A stretch of DNA of 64,000 nt from Tidjanibacter sp. (GTDB taxonomy: Bacteria > Bacteroidota > Bacteroidia > Bacteroidales > Rikenellaceae), in assembly GCA_017396085.1 (NCBI GenBank), contig JAFQNC010000009.1:1-64000 (forward strand), read 5' to 3'. Below the pieces are notes generated by a model. That model worked only from the letters and a program-made list of their open reading frames with translations. It ran no database searches and had not been told where the DNA came from. The stretch's first letter is position 1; each line of letters begins with the position of its first letter. The position numbers and the translations under genes are program-made. Positions 1 to 8,914 of this stretch are shown piece by piece.

Positions 1-144
1 GGGCGGCTACATTCAATGTGCCCAACAAAAATACTATAACTAAATATATTTTTTTCTCGTTTGTCATTCAGAATAGACTTTGTGGTTTTACTCCTATTTG
101 GGTGGCACCATTGGCTCGGTAATGATTGAGCCACGAGGACCAGT

Positions 145-774
145 CTACACGTTGCCCTCGCCACCGCTGCCACCGTCAAAGGGCACATCGGGGTCCAAGG
201 TAGGCTCAACATAGCCCGTAGGGCATTGCATCCAAGAAAGTAAACAATACGTCAACCTTCGGCCTTCATCTGTCAGTTCAAAAATAATTTGTTTCAACTT
301 CACCTCGATTTCTCTAAATACCGATACTGGTATCTTGGCGTAGTAGTAAAACGTCGGAAAGCCAAAGTAAACATCCGTAACACGCCCATCTATTGAAGAT
401 ATGTTCAACTCAATGCTCATCTTTCTACCTTCAAGCGAATCAGCCTGTTGAACCGTGAAGGCATCGTCCACTATTTTTGTCATATAATCATACATCGCAT
501 CCGTCACAACGTAAAAATCAGGCAATCCCTCCAACAATCGGGTCGTATACAACTCGCTTCCATCAGCATAAGCAATCTCCCCTCTACCCGGGTGGTTTTG
601 GAGGTTGTACAATGAAATCCTCACTCCCGCAAGTGTATCGGCAACGTAGGCATAATTTTCCATATACAAGGTATCGCTCTTGTATTCAAATGGCTTATGC
701 AATGTATAATCTCGTTGAGCAAACAAACTTGACACAATCAACATAAATACAGCAACCAACAATATTTTTTTCAT
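145..774 (-). CDS. Secreted protein of unknown function
   Basis: I do not recognise the function. The protein begins with a clear type I signal peptide (MKKILLVAVFMLIVSSLFAQ) with likely cleavage after AQ, so it is exported to the periplasm or outer membrane. An in-frame ATG three codons upstream exists, but the ATG at 774 gives the canonical lysine-rich signal start. The mature part of about 190 residues has alternating hydrophobic strands, with a stretch ending in a pattern of IPVSVFREIEVKLK followed by a glycine-rich tail (FDGGSGGEG). The pattern resembles small Bacteroidales-restricted secreted proteins, but I cannot assign a family. It is alone, convergent with nothing, and somewhat AT-richer than the housekeeping genes beside it. 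Confidence 0.7.
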   Translation of the reverse strand: MKKILLVAVFMLIVSSLFAQRDYTLHKPFEYKSDTLYMENYAYVADTLAGVRISLYNLQNHPGRGEIAYADGSELYTTRLLEGLPDFYVVTDAMYDYMTKIVDDAFTVQQADSLEGRKMSIELNISSIDGRVTDVYFGFPTFYYYAKIPVSVFREIEVKLKQIIFELTDEGRRLTYCLLSWMQCPTGYVEPTLDPDVPFDGGSGGEGNV

Positions 775-963
775 AACCAGCACTTTGTCACTATTTGTAT
801 TAAAGACATATTTTCACTAATAGGTATTTCTGGATTAAATATTTCATCCTTCTTTTTTCTCATATAAAGTTCTGCTGCTTCTTTAAAAATAATATCCACC
901 AAATATGCACACATTCCCATAGATGGTGTGGCACAAAGGAGGAGCGTGCCCTAAACTCCCCCG

Positions 964-1692
964 CTAAAAAACTTCCGAGAGGATGCGGAGCGATTGGATG
1001 TGGGGCACGGTGTCGAGGTGGTAGCCGAAGTGGGCCAAGAGGCTCTCTATAAATTCCTTGCGCTGGATGCGCGACATCTTCAGAGTGCCCAATTCCGAGG
1101 GGCTAATCTCCATAAGTTGGGCCAGTAGGAGGCTGTTGTCGGCATTGAAAAAGAGTCCGCTACGGGGCGGCTCGGTGGTAAACGTTCCGTTCTCAATATC
1201 GAAAAACGCACCCTCCCGATACTCGTCCGCAGGGAAGAAGCCCAAGTAGCGGCTCAGGCCCACCATAAACCAAAGGTGGAAATTAAACACTCCCTCCTTC
1301 ATCTCGTCAAGCGCAACCACCGAGTTGTAGACATAGTCAAACAGGGGCGAGTTGGGCTCCACCTCACGCACAAGCCTATAAAGCAGTTCGGCCATAAAGA
1401 GGGCCACAGTGCTCTTGCGCACGTCAAAGGGTATGCTTTGCAGGGGCTTAGCGAGGGCCGCCTCCTTCACTCGGTCAATCTCGGTGTGGGAGTTCTCGGT
1501 GGCCAAGATGTCCACCAAAAACATAGGCTGAAAGAGGGCCGCCTTACCACCCTTGCCTCGTCCGCCCTTACCAATGCCCTGCACCATAAAGCTCTTGCGA
1601 CCGGCGGTGTCGGTCAGCAGGTGGGCCACCATTGATGACTCGCCATATTTGAGCGTGTTGAGGACTATGCCACGTGCTTTGTATTGTTTCAT
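964..1692 (-). CDS. recO: DNA repair protein RecO
   Basis: RecO works with RecF and RecR to load RecA onto SSB-coated single-stranded DNA during recombinational repair. The N-terminus (MKQYKARGIVLNTLKYGE, then LLTDTAGRKSFMVQGIG) is the OB-fold typical of the family, followed by the helical C-terminal domain, for a total of 242 residues, the usual size. A longer open frame reaches 1863, but the extra 57 residues overlap the end of nth and are low complexity, so I chose the ATG at 1692 where the OB-fold starts. It follows nth after 59 bases, which suggests co-transcription of two repair genes. Confidence 0.93.
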   Translation of the reverse strand: MKQYKARGIVLNTLKYGESSMVAHLLTDTAGRKSFMVQGIGKGGRGKGGKAALFQPMFLVDILATENSHTEIDRVKEAALAKPLQSIPFDVRKSTVALFMAELLYRLVREVEPNSPLFDYVYNSVVALDEMKEGVFNFHLWFMVGLSRYLGFFPADEYREGAFFDIENGTFTTEPPRSGLFFNADNSLLLAQLMEISPSELGTLKMSRIQRKEFIESLLAHFGYHLDTVPHIQSLRILSEVF

Positions 1693-1727
1693 AAGGGGGG
1701 AGTGGAAGGGCGAAAAATTGGAGCCTA

Positions 1728-1777
1728 TGGTTGCGGTTTGTCTTTGGGGCTTTATTGTTGCGGTTTGTCTTTGGGAG
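1728..1777. repeat. Tandem ~25-bp duplication at the nth stop codon
   Basis: Two near-identical copies of a short unit containing GTTGCGGTTTGTCTTTGGG lie back to back. The upstream copy encodes the last residues of Nth (KDKPQQ) and the second lies just past its stop, in the nth-recO gap. This looks like a slippage duplication of the gene end. Confidence 0.7.
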
Positions 1778-2399
1778 CCGACTTGCACCACGGAGCAATG
1801 CCACACTCGCCGCACTTGGGCTTGCGGGCGGTGCAGACGTAGCGGCCGTGGAGAATGAGCCAATGGTGGGCAATGGGCAGCAGGTGCTTGGGGAAACCCT
1901 CCTCAAGTTGCGCTTCGGCTTGCAAGGGTGTTTTGGCCCCAACAGTAAGTCCTATGCGCCTACTCACCCTGAACACGTGGGTGTCCACCGGCATAACCTC
2001 CCTGCCGAAGAGCACCGCAGCGACCACATTGGCCGTCTTGCGCCCCACTCCGGGGAGCCTTTCGAGTTGCTCCACCGTGTCGGGCACCACCCCACCGAAC
2101 TCGCTCACCAACATACGGGCCATACGGGCCAAGTTGCGAGCCTTGTTGTTGGGGTAGGATATGCTACGGATGTAGGGATAAATCTCCTCGGCCGAGGCCT
2201 CGGCCATTGCTTCGGCTGTGGGGAAACGCTCAAAGAGGGTGGGCGTTGTGAGGTTCACACGCTTGTCGGTACACTGTGCCGAAAGCATCACCGCCACCAC
2301 CAACTCATAGGGGGTGCGGAAGTTGAGTTCGCTCTCTGCCACAGGCATAGCCACCGAAAAGTAGTCCACAATGGCCTTGTATCTCTCTGCTCTTCTCAT
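1752..2399 (-). CDS. nth: Endonuclease III (DNA glycosylase/AP lyase)
   Basis: Nth removes oxidised pyrimidines from DNA and cuts the abasic site by beta-elimination. The helix-hairpin-helix motif LPGVGRKTANVV carries the catalytic lysine (K121) and the catalytic aspartate lies in PVDTHVFRV (D139). Four cysteines spaced C-x6-C-x2-C-x5-C near the C-terminus form the 4Fe-4S cluster site. The ATG at 2399 matches the normal N-terminus (215 residues); an alternative ATG at 2429 adds ten residues that are not family-like. Upstream it abuts the end of a restriction-modification cassette with almost no gap, so its native promoter may have been displaced and it may be read from that cassette. Confidence 0.95.
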   Translation of the reverse strand: MRRAERYKAIVDYFSVAMPVAESELNFRTPYELVVAVMLSAQCTDKRVNLTTPTLFERFPTAEAMAEASAEEIYPYIRSISYPNNKARNLARMARMLVSEFGGVVPDTVEQLERLPGVGRKTANVVAAVLFGREVMPVDTHVFRVSRRIGLTVGAKTPLQAEAQLEEGFPKHLLPIAHHWLILHGRYVCTARKPKCGECGIAPWCKSAPKDKPQQ

Positions 2400-2433
2400 A
2401 GTATCGTTGTCGGTTGAAACGAGGCCCATCCGG

Positions 2434-3438
2434 CTATTCTTTAATGAGCACGTGTAAATATTCTGTTGTTGTATTTGCCAAGTGATTACGATTCTCGGCC
2501 TTGTCGGCCCTAAATCGTGAGTATTCCTTTTGAAAAACTTGATATTTGCCGTATTTGCTCATAATCTGCCTAATAGCATCAATAGACATCAAGCCCTCAT
2601 TATTGTACGATAATACAATATACTTAAATTTCGCATCGGCAATCAACTCCTCAAAAGAGTCTTTGACAGCAGATTTACTACAATAGTCCGACTTATTATA
2701 TTCTCTTAATCCAGTCTTACCCTTTGGCTCAAACGCTTTGTATTCAGCAATTGTGTTCAAGAGATGATAATTGGCTCCGTATTGTCTAGCATTATAAGGA
2801 GGGTCGAGATACAAAACGTCGCCACTAATACTCTTTATAAGAGTATTAGCATCTTCTCGGTAAACTTGATGATTATGACTATTTAATTGATAAGTCGCAG
2901 GCGCAATAATCAGAGACTTTTGAGCAGACTTTTTCAAGGTTTTCAAGAATGCCCCATACACCGATGCTGTATTAGCATGTTTATCTGCACTCTCAATTAA
3001 ACTGCAAAGGAGAAAATAATACAAATCATCTGATATCTCTCCACTGTTTTTCCACCCTTCAATAGCTACTCTTGCGGCATCTATCTTTTTTCCATTCTCA
3101 TCCGAGAAATATTGGCGATTATTGCCACCACCTAGGCAATATTGAGCATATATAAACCCACTATCAATACCATCTAATTGATTGAGTTTTTTGATATACT
3201 CTTCTTTCCCATCTATTTCCAAATGATTGCCTATATAGTTACGATTGAGAATATAGCTGTAATACTCCCAATCATTAGATATAACCCGACTTACTTGTGT
3301 CTTAAAGTGACGACCAACTATACCGGTACCAGCGAATAAGTCGCAAAATACAAGTTGCGACATATCCTCACCAACAACGCTTTTTATTGTGTGGTCTATA
3401 AAATCAAGCAATGAGTATTTGGAACCAATGTAGTTCAT
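2434..3438 (-). CDS. D12-class DNA adenine methyltransferase
   Basis: This is an S-adenosylmethionine-dependent N6-adenine methyltransferase that protects host sites from the partner nuclease. The N-terminal MNYIGSKYSLLDFI is motif X, FCDLFAGTGIVG (about residues 31-42) is the AdoMet-binding motif I, and LYLDPPYNARQY near residue 210 is the catalytic motif IV (DPPY). This order (X, I, IV) and the 334-residue length fit the alpha/D12 class of type II systems. It is the last gene of a three-gene minus-strand operon (methylase, HNH nuclease, methylase), starting 6 bases after the nuclease gene. Base composition is much AT-richer than nth and pcrA on either side, which suggests horizontal transfer. 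Confidence 0.9.
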   Translation of the reverse strand: MNYIGSKYSLLDFIDHTIKSVVGEDMSQLVFCDLFAGTGIVGRHFKTQVSRVISNDWEYYSYILNRNYIGNHLEIDGKEEYIKKLNQLDGIDSGFIYAQYCLGGGNNRQYFSDENGKKIDAARVAIEGWKNSGEISDDLYYFLLCSLIESADKHANTASVYGAFLKTLKKSAQKSLIIAPATYQLNSHNHQVYREDANTLIKSISGDVLYLDPPYNARQYGANYHLLNTIAEYKAFEPKGKTGLREYNKSDYCSKSAVKDSFEELIADAKFKYIVLSYNNEGLMSIDAIRQIMSKYGKYQVFQKEYSRFRADKAENRNHLANTTTEYLHVLIKE

Positions 3439-3444
3439 TACAAC

Positions 3445-4125
3445 TTACTCCTGTGGGTATAGTTTTTGCATTATATATTCAGCCGTATGCTCTGATGCCT
3501 CCTTTGAAACTCTTAAAACGCAACTTTTTCTATATGCAACTGGGTCATATTGATAACAACCCACGCAGCCCAATGCCTCTGTGTAATTATCATCTCCTTC
3601 GTAAAAGGGGTATGGGTTGCCTTTGATATTTTGAGCATTCCATCTTTTATTTGTCAATTTGCATTCTTTGCAAATCTGACGCTTCACATCATTTGCCGCT
3701 TTACAAAGTGGCTGAAAATCCTCTAACAGTTGTGTCGCAGGATTAGAAACACGCCAATCCTCTTTTCTACCATCTTTGTGGTCAATCTCGATTTTTGTAT
3801 TTTCCGAAAAACCACGAACTCCAAGCATTACACAACGCTCACTCTTATAGTAATCTCTAATATCCTGACGAATATTTTGATTAAATGTTTCTTCTTTCCT
3901 CAAACCGGCTAATCTGACAGCATCAATCGAGTTCCCCTTTGTTATAGATTTATCAAACTCAACAATATATTTCTTTGCCAAAGACGAACTAGCACGGCAC
4001 CAACTACCACCATTGCCCAACTGCAAATCGGCATATGCCCCAACAAATTCTGTTGCATACACCCATCGGCTTTCTCCGTTTTTATTTGGATTAGCAAGTT
4101 TGATAAATAATTCTGTTTTCGTCAT
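3445..4125 (-). CDS. HNH-type type II restriction endonuclease
   Basis: The 226-residue protein has an HNH (beta-beta-alpha-metal) nuclease core: IEIDHKDGRKED contains the first catalytic histidine, and DFQPLCKAANDVKRQICKEC gives the asparagine and the C-x2-C zinc-binding pair. A second pair (GCVGC) sits near the C-terminus. The assignment as the cutting enzyme of a restriction system rests on its position between two DNA methyltransferases, with 3- and 6-base gaps. Two separate methylases with one nuclease is the usual arrangement for enzymes with an asymmetric (type IIS-like) site, one methylase per strand; this is inference. The recognition sequence cannot be read from the protein. Confidence 0.8.
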   Translation of the reverse strand: MTKTELFIKLANPNKNGESRWVYATEFVGAYADLQLGNGGSWCRASSSLAKKYIVEFDKSITKGNSIDAVRLAGLRKEETFNQNIRQDIRDYYKSERCVMLGVRGFSENTKIEIDHKDGRKEDWRVSNPATQLLEDFQPLCKAANDVKRQICKECKLTNKRWNAQNIKGNPYPFYEGDDNYTEALGCVGCYQYDPVAYRKSCVLRVSKEASEHTAEYIMQKLYPQE

Positions 4126-4128
4126 ATA

Positions 4129-4911
4129 CTACATTTTTTTGAATACAAATATATACTCGTGCTTAAACAAAAAGTAGTCACTCTTTAGAGCTCGATATTT
4201 CCAAATGTCTTGAGTCCCAAGTTTCCCGCGGTTACCTTCAATGTTTTTTACAATTACCCCTTTCATCTTTACGTTAAGATTTTGTCTTACCGCATCCATG
4301 ATCATAAATGCCAAAGGGACAACCTCGCTGTTCTTATATATATCTCCAGCAACTATTGCAAAATAACCATTCTTTTTCAGGTATTGAAAACCCGTTGCAA
4401 TAGCGTTGGTCAATTTATCTATAAATAAGCTAACATTGGGAATATTTGACAAATCTCTGCTGTCGTTAGTAAACTTTATAATATCCAAATACGGCGGATG
4501 GGCAATCATAAAATCTACTTGCTTCTTGTTGTATTGTGATAACCACTCCTCAATACCAATTGAGAATTCTATCGAATTAGTCACATCAATATTTTTAATT
4601 GCATAGTTAATGGATGTACAATCTTGCATTTTCTCATTAACATATTCAACAATCTGTTCATTGATGTCAAATCCAAGATAATCTCTTTGCAAGTTCTCAC
4701 ACTCATACAAAGTTGTGCCACTACCTGAAAAAAGTTCTAAAACAGTATCACCTACGCTTGTGTATCGCCTAATGAGTTGATTTGGAATTTGTGGAACAAA
4801 ATTTCCGTGATAAACATTTTTATGCTTTCCTCCCTTTGCTCTTTCGGGAATAAGCCACAAACTATCTACGTTTATATCTATTTGTTTCCAATCTTCCATA
4901 TTAACATCCAA
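4129..4911 (-). CDS. DNA methyltransferase (N6-adenine or N4-cytosine) with HPPY motif
   Basis: The protein has the AdoMet motif I (VLELFSGSGTTLYEC) about residue 57 and a catalytic-type motif IV near residue 137 reading AHPPYLDIIKF, so it is an amino-methyltransferase of 260 residues. The usual motif IV is D/N/S-P-P-Y/F/W; the histidine here is unusual though known in some modification enzymes. It is the first gene of the R-M cassette, its stop codon lying 3 bases before the nuclease start. A second ATG (MEDWKQ) four codons in is an alternative start. Composition is AT-rich like the other two genes. Whether it makes m6A or m4C is not decidable from sequence alone. Confidence 0.85.
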   Translation of the reverse strand: MDVNMEDWKQIDINVDSLWLIPERAKGGKHKNVYHGNFVPQIPNQLIRRYTSVGDTVLELFSGSGTTLYECENLQRDYLGFDINEQIVEYVNEKMQDCTSINYAIKNIDVTNSIEFSIGIEEWLSQYNKKQVDFMIAHPPYLDIIKFTNDSRDLSNIPNVSLFIDKLTNAIATGFQYLKKNGYFAIVAGDIYKNSEVVPLAFMIMDAVRQNLNVKMKGVIVKNIEGNRGKLGTQDIWKYRALKSDYFLFKHEYIFVFKKM

Positions 4912-5010
4912 CCCAAGATTCTACGCAAATTTACTAAAAAATAGCAACAAACAAAAACCCTCGCAAAAGAACAAATTTATTTCATTGAGCCATTTCTCCA
5001 CCCACAATAC

Positions 5011-7455
5011 TTACAAGACCTCCAATTTGGCGTATTTGGAGAGTAGGGTTTTCTTGCCCGCCATCGGGTTTTCAAACTCCACGGTGATTTTCACATCGGT
5101 GGCAAGCATCTCCAGTTCGGTGATGGTGCCCAGACCGAAGCGTGCGTGGCGCACCCTTTGGCCCACCGAGTAGGCCGCACTGCCCATAGGCGATGGGGCT
5201 CCCACGCCACTACCCTCGCCCTGCACCACACGCCTTTCGCCCACGCTGCGCATAGAGGCCACATTGGGGCGCACGGGAGCGGTGGCTCCACCTCGGTAGG
5301 GTTGCTGTTGGGTGGCGGCATTGCGGTAGGACTGCACGGGCGACTGTCGGCTCTGGAACTCCCTCTTCTCCACCACCGTGCGCCCCTGACGTTGGTCGAA
5401 GCGGCGTTTGAGTGTTTCGATTTGGTTGCGAGCCTCGCTGCGGTTGTTCTCATCCTCCTCGTCATCAAGCGCAAAGTGCAACTCCACATACTTGGGGTTT
5501 ATCTCCTTGATAAATCGGCTGGGGCGACAAAACTCCGTGCTGCCCCACTTAAACCTCGTCTGCGCAAAAGTTACCGTAGCGCACCTCTTGGCCCTCGTGA
5601 GAGCCACATAGAAGAGCCTGCGCTCCTCTTCAAGTTGGTCGGGCGAGGCTATCGAGATGATGTTCGGGAAGAGGTTTTCTTCCAGACCCGCAATGAAGAT
5701 GTGGTCAAATTCAAGGCCCTTGGATGAGTGTACGGTCATCAGCGTAACAAAGTTTTTGCTGTTACCCTCCTTATCCTCGTCCATATCGGTCAGTAGCGAC
5801 ACATTCTGCAACCACTGCTCAATGGTGGGCTCCGTAACCTCCTCCTGCGCCGCCACTTCAATCATCTCGTGGCGATAGTTCTGCATTGAGTTCAAGAGTT
5901 CCTCGATGTTTTGCAGTGCGCTCTCGCTCTCAGGCGAGGGGTTGAGTTTGTAGAGCGAGAGGATACCCGAGCGTGTGGCCACCTCCATACCAAACTCATA
6001 AAGCCCCTTTTCGCTGCGGGCGAGGGAGAGTTCGGCAATAAGTTTGCGGAAGTCCAGCAGTCGCTTGCTTATGGCTGCGAGTTGGCTCTCCTCGGTGGCG
6101 GTGAGCACCTCCCAGATGCTCACACCCTGCTGCTGAGCATAGGCACGCAGTTTGTTGATTGTAACCTCGCCGATACCACGTGCGGGATAGTTGATGATGC
6201 GCAGTAGCGAGTCGTTGTCCCTTGGGTTGGCAATGGTTTTGAAATAGGCCATCAGGTCCTTTACCTCCTTGCGGTCGTAGAAGGAGTGGCCTCCATAGAT
6301 GCGGTAGGGAATATCCCTCTTGCGCAGGGCCTCCTCAATGGGGCGGCTTTGGGCGTTGGTGCGGTAGAGCACCGCAATCTGACTCCAATCCTGCGCCCCG
6401 TCCATACGGAAGGCGTTACGCACCCCATCGGCAATGATTTGGGCCTCCTCACCATCGGTGTAGGCCTTGTAGATGTCAATCTTGCTACCTACGCTATTCT
6501 CCGAAAAGACGTGCTTTTTGAGCCTGCGCTGGTTGTGCTCAATGACGCTGTTGGCCGCCTCCACAATGGTTTGCGTGGAGCGGTAGTTCTGCTCGAGTTT
6601 GTAGATTTTGGCCGAAGGAAAGTCCCTCTGGAAGCGGAGTATGTTCTCAATCTTCGCCCCACGGAAGGAGTAGATGCTCTGTGCATCATCGCCCACCACA
6701 CAAATCTTGGAGGAGCCACCGGAGAGGTTTTTGATGATGATGTATTGCGCCAAGTTGGTGTCCTGATACTCATCCACCAAGATGTAGGCAAACCTCTGGC
6801 GGTACTTCTCAAGCACCTCGGGGTGGTTTTTGAAGAGGATGTTGGTGTTGAGCAGCAGGTCGTCAAAGTCCATTGCGTTGTTCTCCTTGCAACGCTGGCA
6901 ATACTTTTTGTAGATTTGGTAGAACTGCGGCTGACGGCGGCGTTTGTCCTCCTCCATAAGCGTTGGGTTACTCTCGTAGGCATCGGCCGTAACAAGGTTG
7001 TTCTTTGCGAGCGATATGCGGGAGTGAACATCGCGGGGCTTGTAGACCTCATCGCTGAGTTGCATCTCCTTGATGATGTTTTTGACGATGGTGTCGCTCT
7101 GCGCAGTGTCGTAGATTGTGAACGAAGGTTGGTAGCCGATGTGGGCAGCCTCGTTGGAGAGGATACGCATAAAGACCGAGTGGAAGGTGCCCATCCAGAT
7201 GTAGCGACTCTTCTCCCCCACCATAGCCTCAATACGCTCCCTCATCTCCTTGGCAGCCTTGTTGGTGAAGGTCAGGGCCATAATCGACCACGGTGCCACC
7301 CCTTGGGCTATCATCCAAGCAATGCGGCACGTGAGCACTCGTGTTTTACCCGAGCCCGCACCCGCCACAATCAGCGAGGGCTCCTCGTAGTTCACCACTG
7401 CCTGCTCCTGTGCAGGGTTAAGCCCCTGAAGTATCCTTATTTCGTTGTCAGTCAT
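5011..7455 (-). CDS. pcrA: UvrD/PcrA family 3'-5' DNA helicase
   Basis: This is a superfamily 1A ATP-dependent helicase acting in nucleotide-excision and mismatch repair and in removing proteins from DNA. It shows the Q-motif (LNPAQEQAV), Walker A (VAGAGSGKTRVL), motif II (LVDEYQDTN), motif III (VVGDDAQSIYSFRGA), motif V (MTVHSSKGLEFDHIFI) and motif VI (EERRLFYVALTRAK). The C-terminal region after residue 660 is a charged, glutamine-rich linker followed by a compact domain (VGQRVRHARFGLGTI) as in PcrA proteins. The 814-residue length is normal. The R-M cassette follows 100 bases downstream and apbE precedes it by 40 bases on the same strand. The choice between the names uvrD and pcrA is a matter of convention. 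Confidence 0.94.
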   Translation of the reverse strand: MTDNEIRILQGLNPAQEQAVVNYEEPSLIVAGAGSGKTRVLTCRIAWMIAQGVAPWSIMALTFTNKAAKEMRERIEAMVGEKSRYIWMGTFHSVFMRILSNEAAHIGYQPSFTIYDTAQSDTIVKNIIKEMQLSDEVYKPRDVHSRISLAKNNLVTADAYESNPTLMEEDKRRRQPQFYQIYKKYCQRCKENNAMDFDDLLLNTNILFKNHPEVLEKYRQRFAYILVDEYQDTNLAQYIIIKNLSGGSSKICVVGDDAQSIYSFRGAKIENILRFQRDFPSAKIYKLEQNYRSTQTIVEAANSVIEHNQRRLKKHVFSENSVGSKIDIYKAYTDGEEAQIIADGVRNAFRMDGAQDWSQIAVLYRTNAQSRPIEEALRKRDIPYRIYGGHSFYDRKEVKDLMAYFKTIANPRDNDSLLRIINYPARGIGEVTINKLRAYAQQQGVSIWEVLTATEESQLAAISKRLLDFRKLIAELSLARSEKGLYEFGMEVATRSGILSLYKLNPSPESESALQNIEELLNSMQNYRHEMIEVAAQEEVTEPTIEQWLQNVSLLTDMDEDKEGNSKNFVTLMTVHSSKGLEFDHIFIAGLEENLFPNIISIASPDQLEEERRLFYVALTRAKRCATVTFAQTRFKWGSTEFCRPSRFIKEINPKYVELHFALDDEEDENNRSEARNQIETLKRRFDQRQGRTVVEKREFQSRQSPVQSYRNAATQQQPYRGGATAPVRPNVASMRSVGERRVVQGEGSGVGAPSPMGSAAYSVGQRVRHARFGLGTITELEMLATDVKITVEFENPMAGKKTLLSKYAKLEVL

Positions 7456-7495
7456 CTTGCCGTTTCTCCCTCAAAAAATTGTTCTCTCCCCCTCG

Positions 7496-7528
7496 TTAAT
7501 TTTGAATTTTGAATTTTGAATTTTGCAT
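7496..7528. repeat. AT-rich heptamer repeat (GAATTTT)n
   Basis: About four tandem copies of a 7-bp unit GAATTTT overlap the 3' end of apbE and lie just upstream of the pcrA start. The same unit occurs upstream of rpsO and beside dxs in this window. Confidence 0.75.
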
Positions 7529-8521
7529 TTCCACCACCTTCATCTTGCCGTTGTCGTCATAGATGAATAGGGCACTGATACCGTGCTGCTCGGCCACCTC
7601 CACGCTACGCTCCAAGCCCAACGTGATGAACATTGTGGCATAGGCGTCTGCCAAGGCGCAACTCTCGGCCAACACGGTGGCGGAGAGGAGGTTGCTGGTG
7701 GTGGATGATGCGGTGCGGGGGTCGATGATGTGTGTGTATTTGTTGCCAAGACTGTCGGTGCGATAGTTGCGGTAGTTGCCACTGGTGGCCATACCCACAT
7801 CGCTCACCCTGAGCACCTTGGTTACGTGCTCACCCGTGAGCGAAAAGTTGCCCTCAAAGGGAGTTTCCACGCCCACGCCCCAAGGCTTACCGTAGGAGTT
7901 GGTGCCACGGCAGAAAATCTCGCCACCGATGTCCACGAGGTAGTCGCCAACACCCTCGCTCTCCACCAATCGGGCCACCATATCCACCGTGGCTCCCTTG
8001 GCAATGGAGTTGAGGTCTATCTGCACACGGGGGTCTGCCTTAACGATGCGCAGGCCTTCGTGGGAGAGTTTTTCGTAGCCCACAAATTGCAACAAAGAGT
8101 CGGTGTTGATGCGGTAGTTGGGGTCCTTGCCCGCAAAACCAAAGGCCTCCACGAGGGGTTTTACGGTGATGTCGTAGGCCCCATCGGAGATGCTGCTGAC
8201 CTTGTGGGCGAGGTCGATGCAGTAGATGATGTGCTCATCGGCCGTGTCGGTTTCGCCACGATTGATGCGGCTCAGGAGCGACTCCTTGTCGAAGATGCTC
8301 ATCGACTTGTTGATGACCGCCAAGAGCGAGTCCAAACGCTCGGGGAACGCCTCCGAGAGGGAGCCCTTGACGGTGATTTGGTAAAATGTGCCGAGGGCTT
8401 CACCACGCAGTGTGGTGGTTGGTGCGGGCTCAACTGCCTGCCTGCGGGAGCAGTCAAAGGCCATCAGTGCCACCAACAATAGAGCCCCCAAAATGGGTAT
8501 GATAAGGTTTGTTCGTTTCAT
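7496..8521 (-). CDS. apbE: FAD:protein FMN transferase (ApbE)
   Basis: ApbE attaches FMN covalently to a threonine of partner redox proteins (for example NqrB/C or RnfD/G subunits) outside the cytoplasm. Family signatures visible include ALGTFYQITVKG, SIFDKESLLSRINRGE, DLNSIAKGATVDMV, DIGGEIFCRG, THIIDPRTA and CALADAYATMF. The N-terminus is a membrane-targeting signal followed by a cysteine (FDCSRR), possibly a lipoprotein anchor although the residue before the cysteine is not ideal. The last residues (QNSKFKIQN) are encoded by an AT-rich heptamer repeat, so the C-terminus has apparently been extended or replaced by repeat DNA. Length is 341 residues. Confidence 0.93.
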   Translation of the reverse strand: MKRTNLIIPILGALLLVALMAFDCSRRQAVEPAPTTTLRGEALGTFYQITVKGSLSEAFPERLDSLLAVINKSMSIFDKESLLSRINRGETDTADEHIIYCIDLAHKVSSISDGAYDITVKPLVEAFGFAGKDPNYRINTDSLLQFVGYEKLSHEGLRIVKADPRVQIDLNSIAKGATVDMVARLVESEGVGDYLVDIGGEIFCRGTNSYGKPWGVGVETPFEGNFSLTGEHVTKVLRVSDVGMATSGNYRNYRTDSLGNKYTHIIDPRTASSTTSNLLSATVLAESCALADAYATMFITLGLERSVEVAEQHGISALFIYDDNGKMKVVEMQNSKFKIQN

Positions 8522-8831
8522 CCCACAAAGGTAGGTAATAAGAATTGAAAATGGAAAATTGACAAAATAAAATTTTGTCTAAAATGCTCTCGCTCGGCAT
8601 AGCCCACAAGTGGCCTTTGCACTCGCTTACTCGCATTTGCGAAAATGGAAAATTTGCCCATAGGGCATTAAGGGCCTTAAGGGCTTTAAGGGCTTTAAGG
8701 ACCTTAGGGGCCTTAGGGGCCCCTGGGGCCCCAGCCACCCCAGCAAAACGCCTGCACCCCACCCCAAAAAAACAACATAATCGGCTAAAAATCAAAAAAT
8801 TTTGAATTTTGAATTTTGAATTTTGTATTTT
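8522..8831. repeat. Intergenic region with AAGGGC-type repeats and heptamers
   Basis: This gap between divergent apbE and rpsO holds no gene. At 8661-8740 there are tandem degenerate units of 9-10 bases built on TTAAGGGC and CCTTAGGGG, ending in a GGGGCC-rich stretch. At 8798-8831 there are four copies of the heptamer GAATTTT. Both repeat types recur in other intergenic regions of the window. Confidence 0.7.
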
Positions 8832-8844
8832 ATGCGTACTTTTG
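8815..8844 (+). promoter_or_regulatory. Predicted rpsO promoter
   Basis: A Bacteroidetes-type -7 box TACTTTTG (8837-8844) lies 18 bases after a TTTG (8815-8818) that would serve as the -33 box. The TTTG is part of the heptamer repeat, so repeat-number change could alter upstream promoter elements. Confidence 0.5.
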
Positions 8845-8914
8845 CGCACGCTTTGGCGAGATTTGATAAGGCAAATTCGTCGTAAAGTGGAACAATAACA
8901 AAAATTTTAACACA

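Noticed and set aside
8454..8849. 131-codon minus-strand open frame upstream of rpsO
   Set aside because: It is made of heptamer and AAGGGC-type repeats (KIQNSKFKIQN, LKALKALKAL) and covers the rpsO promoter.
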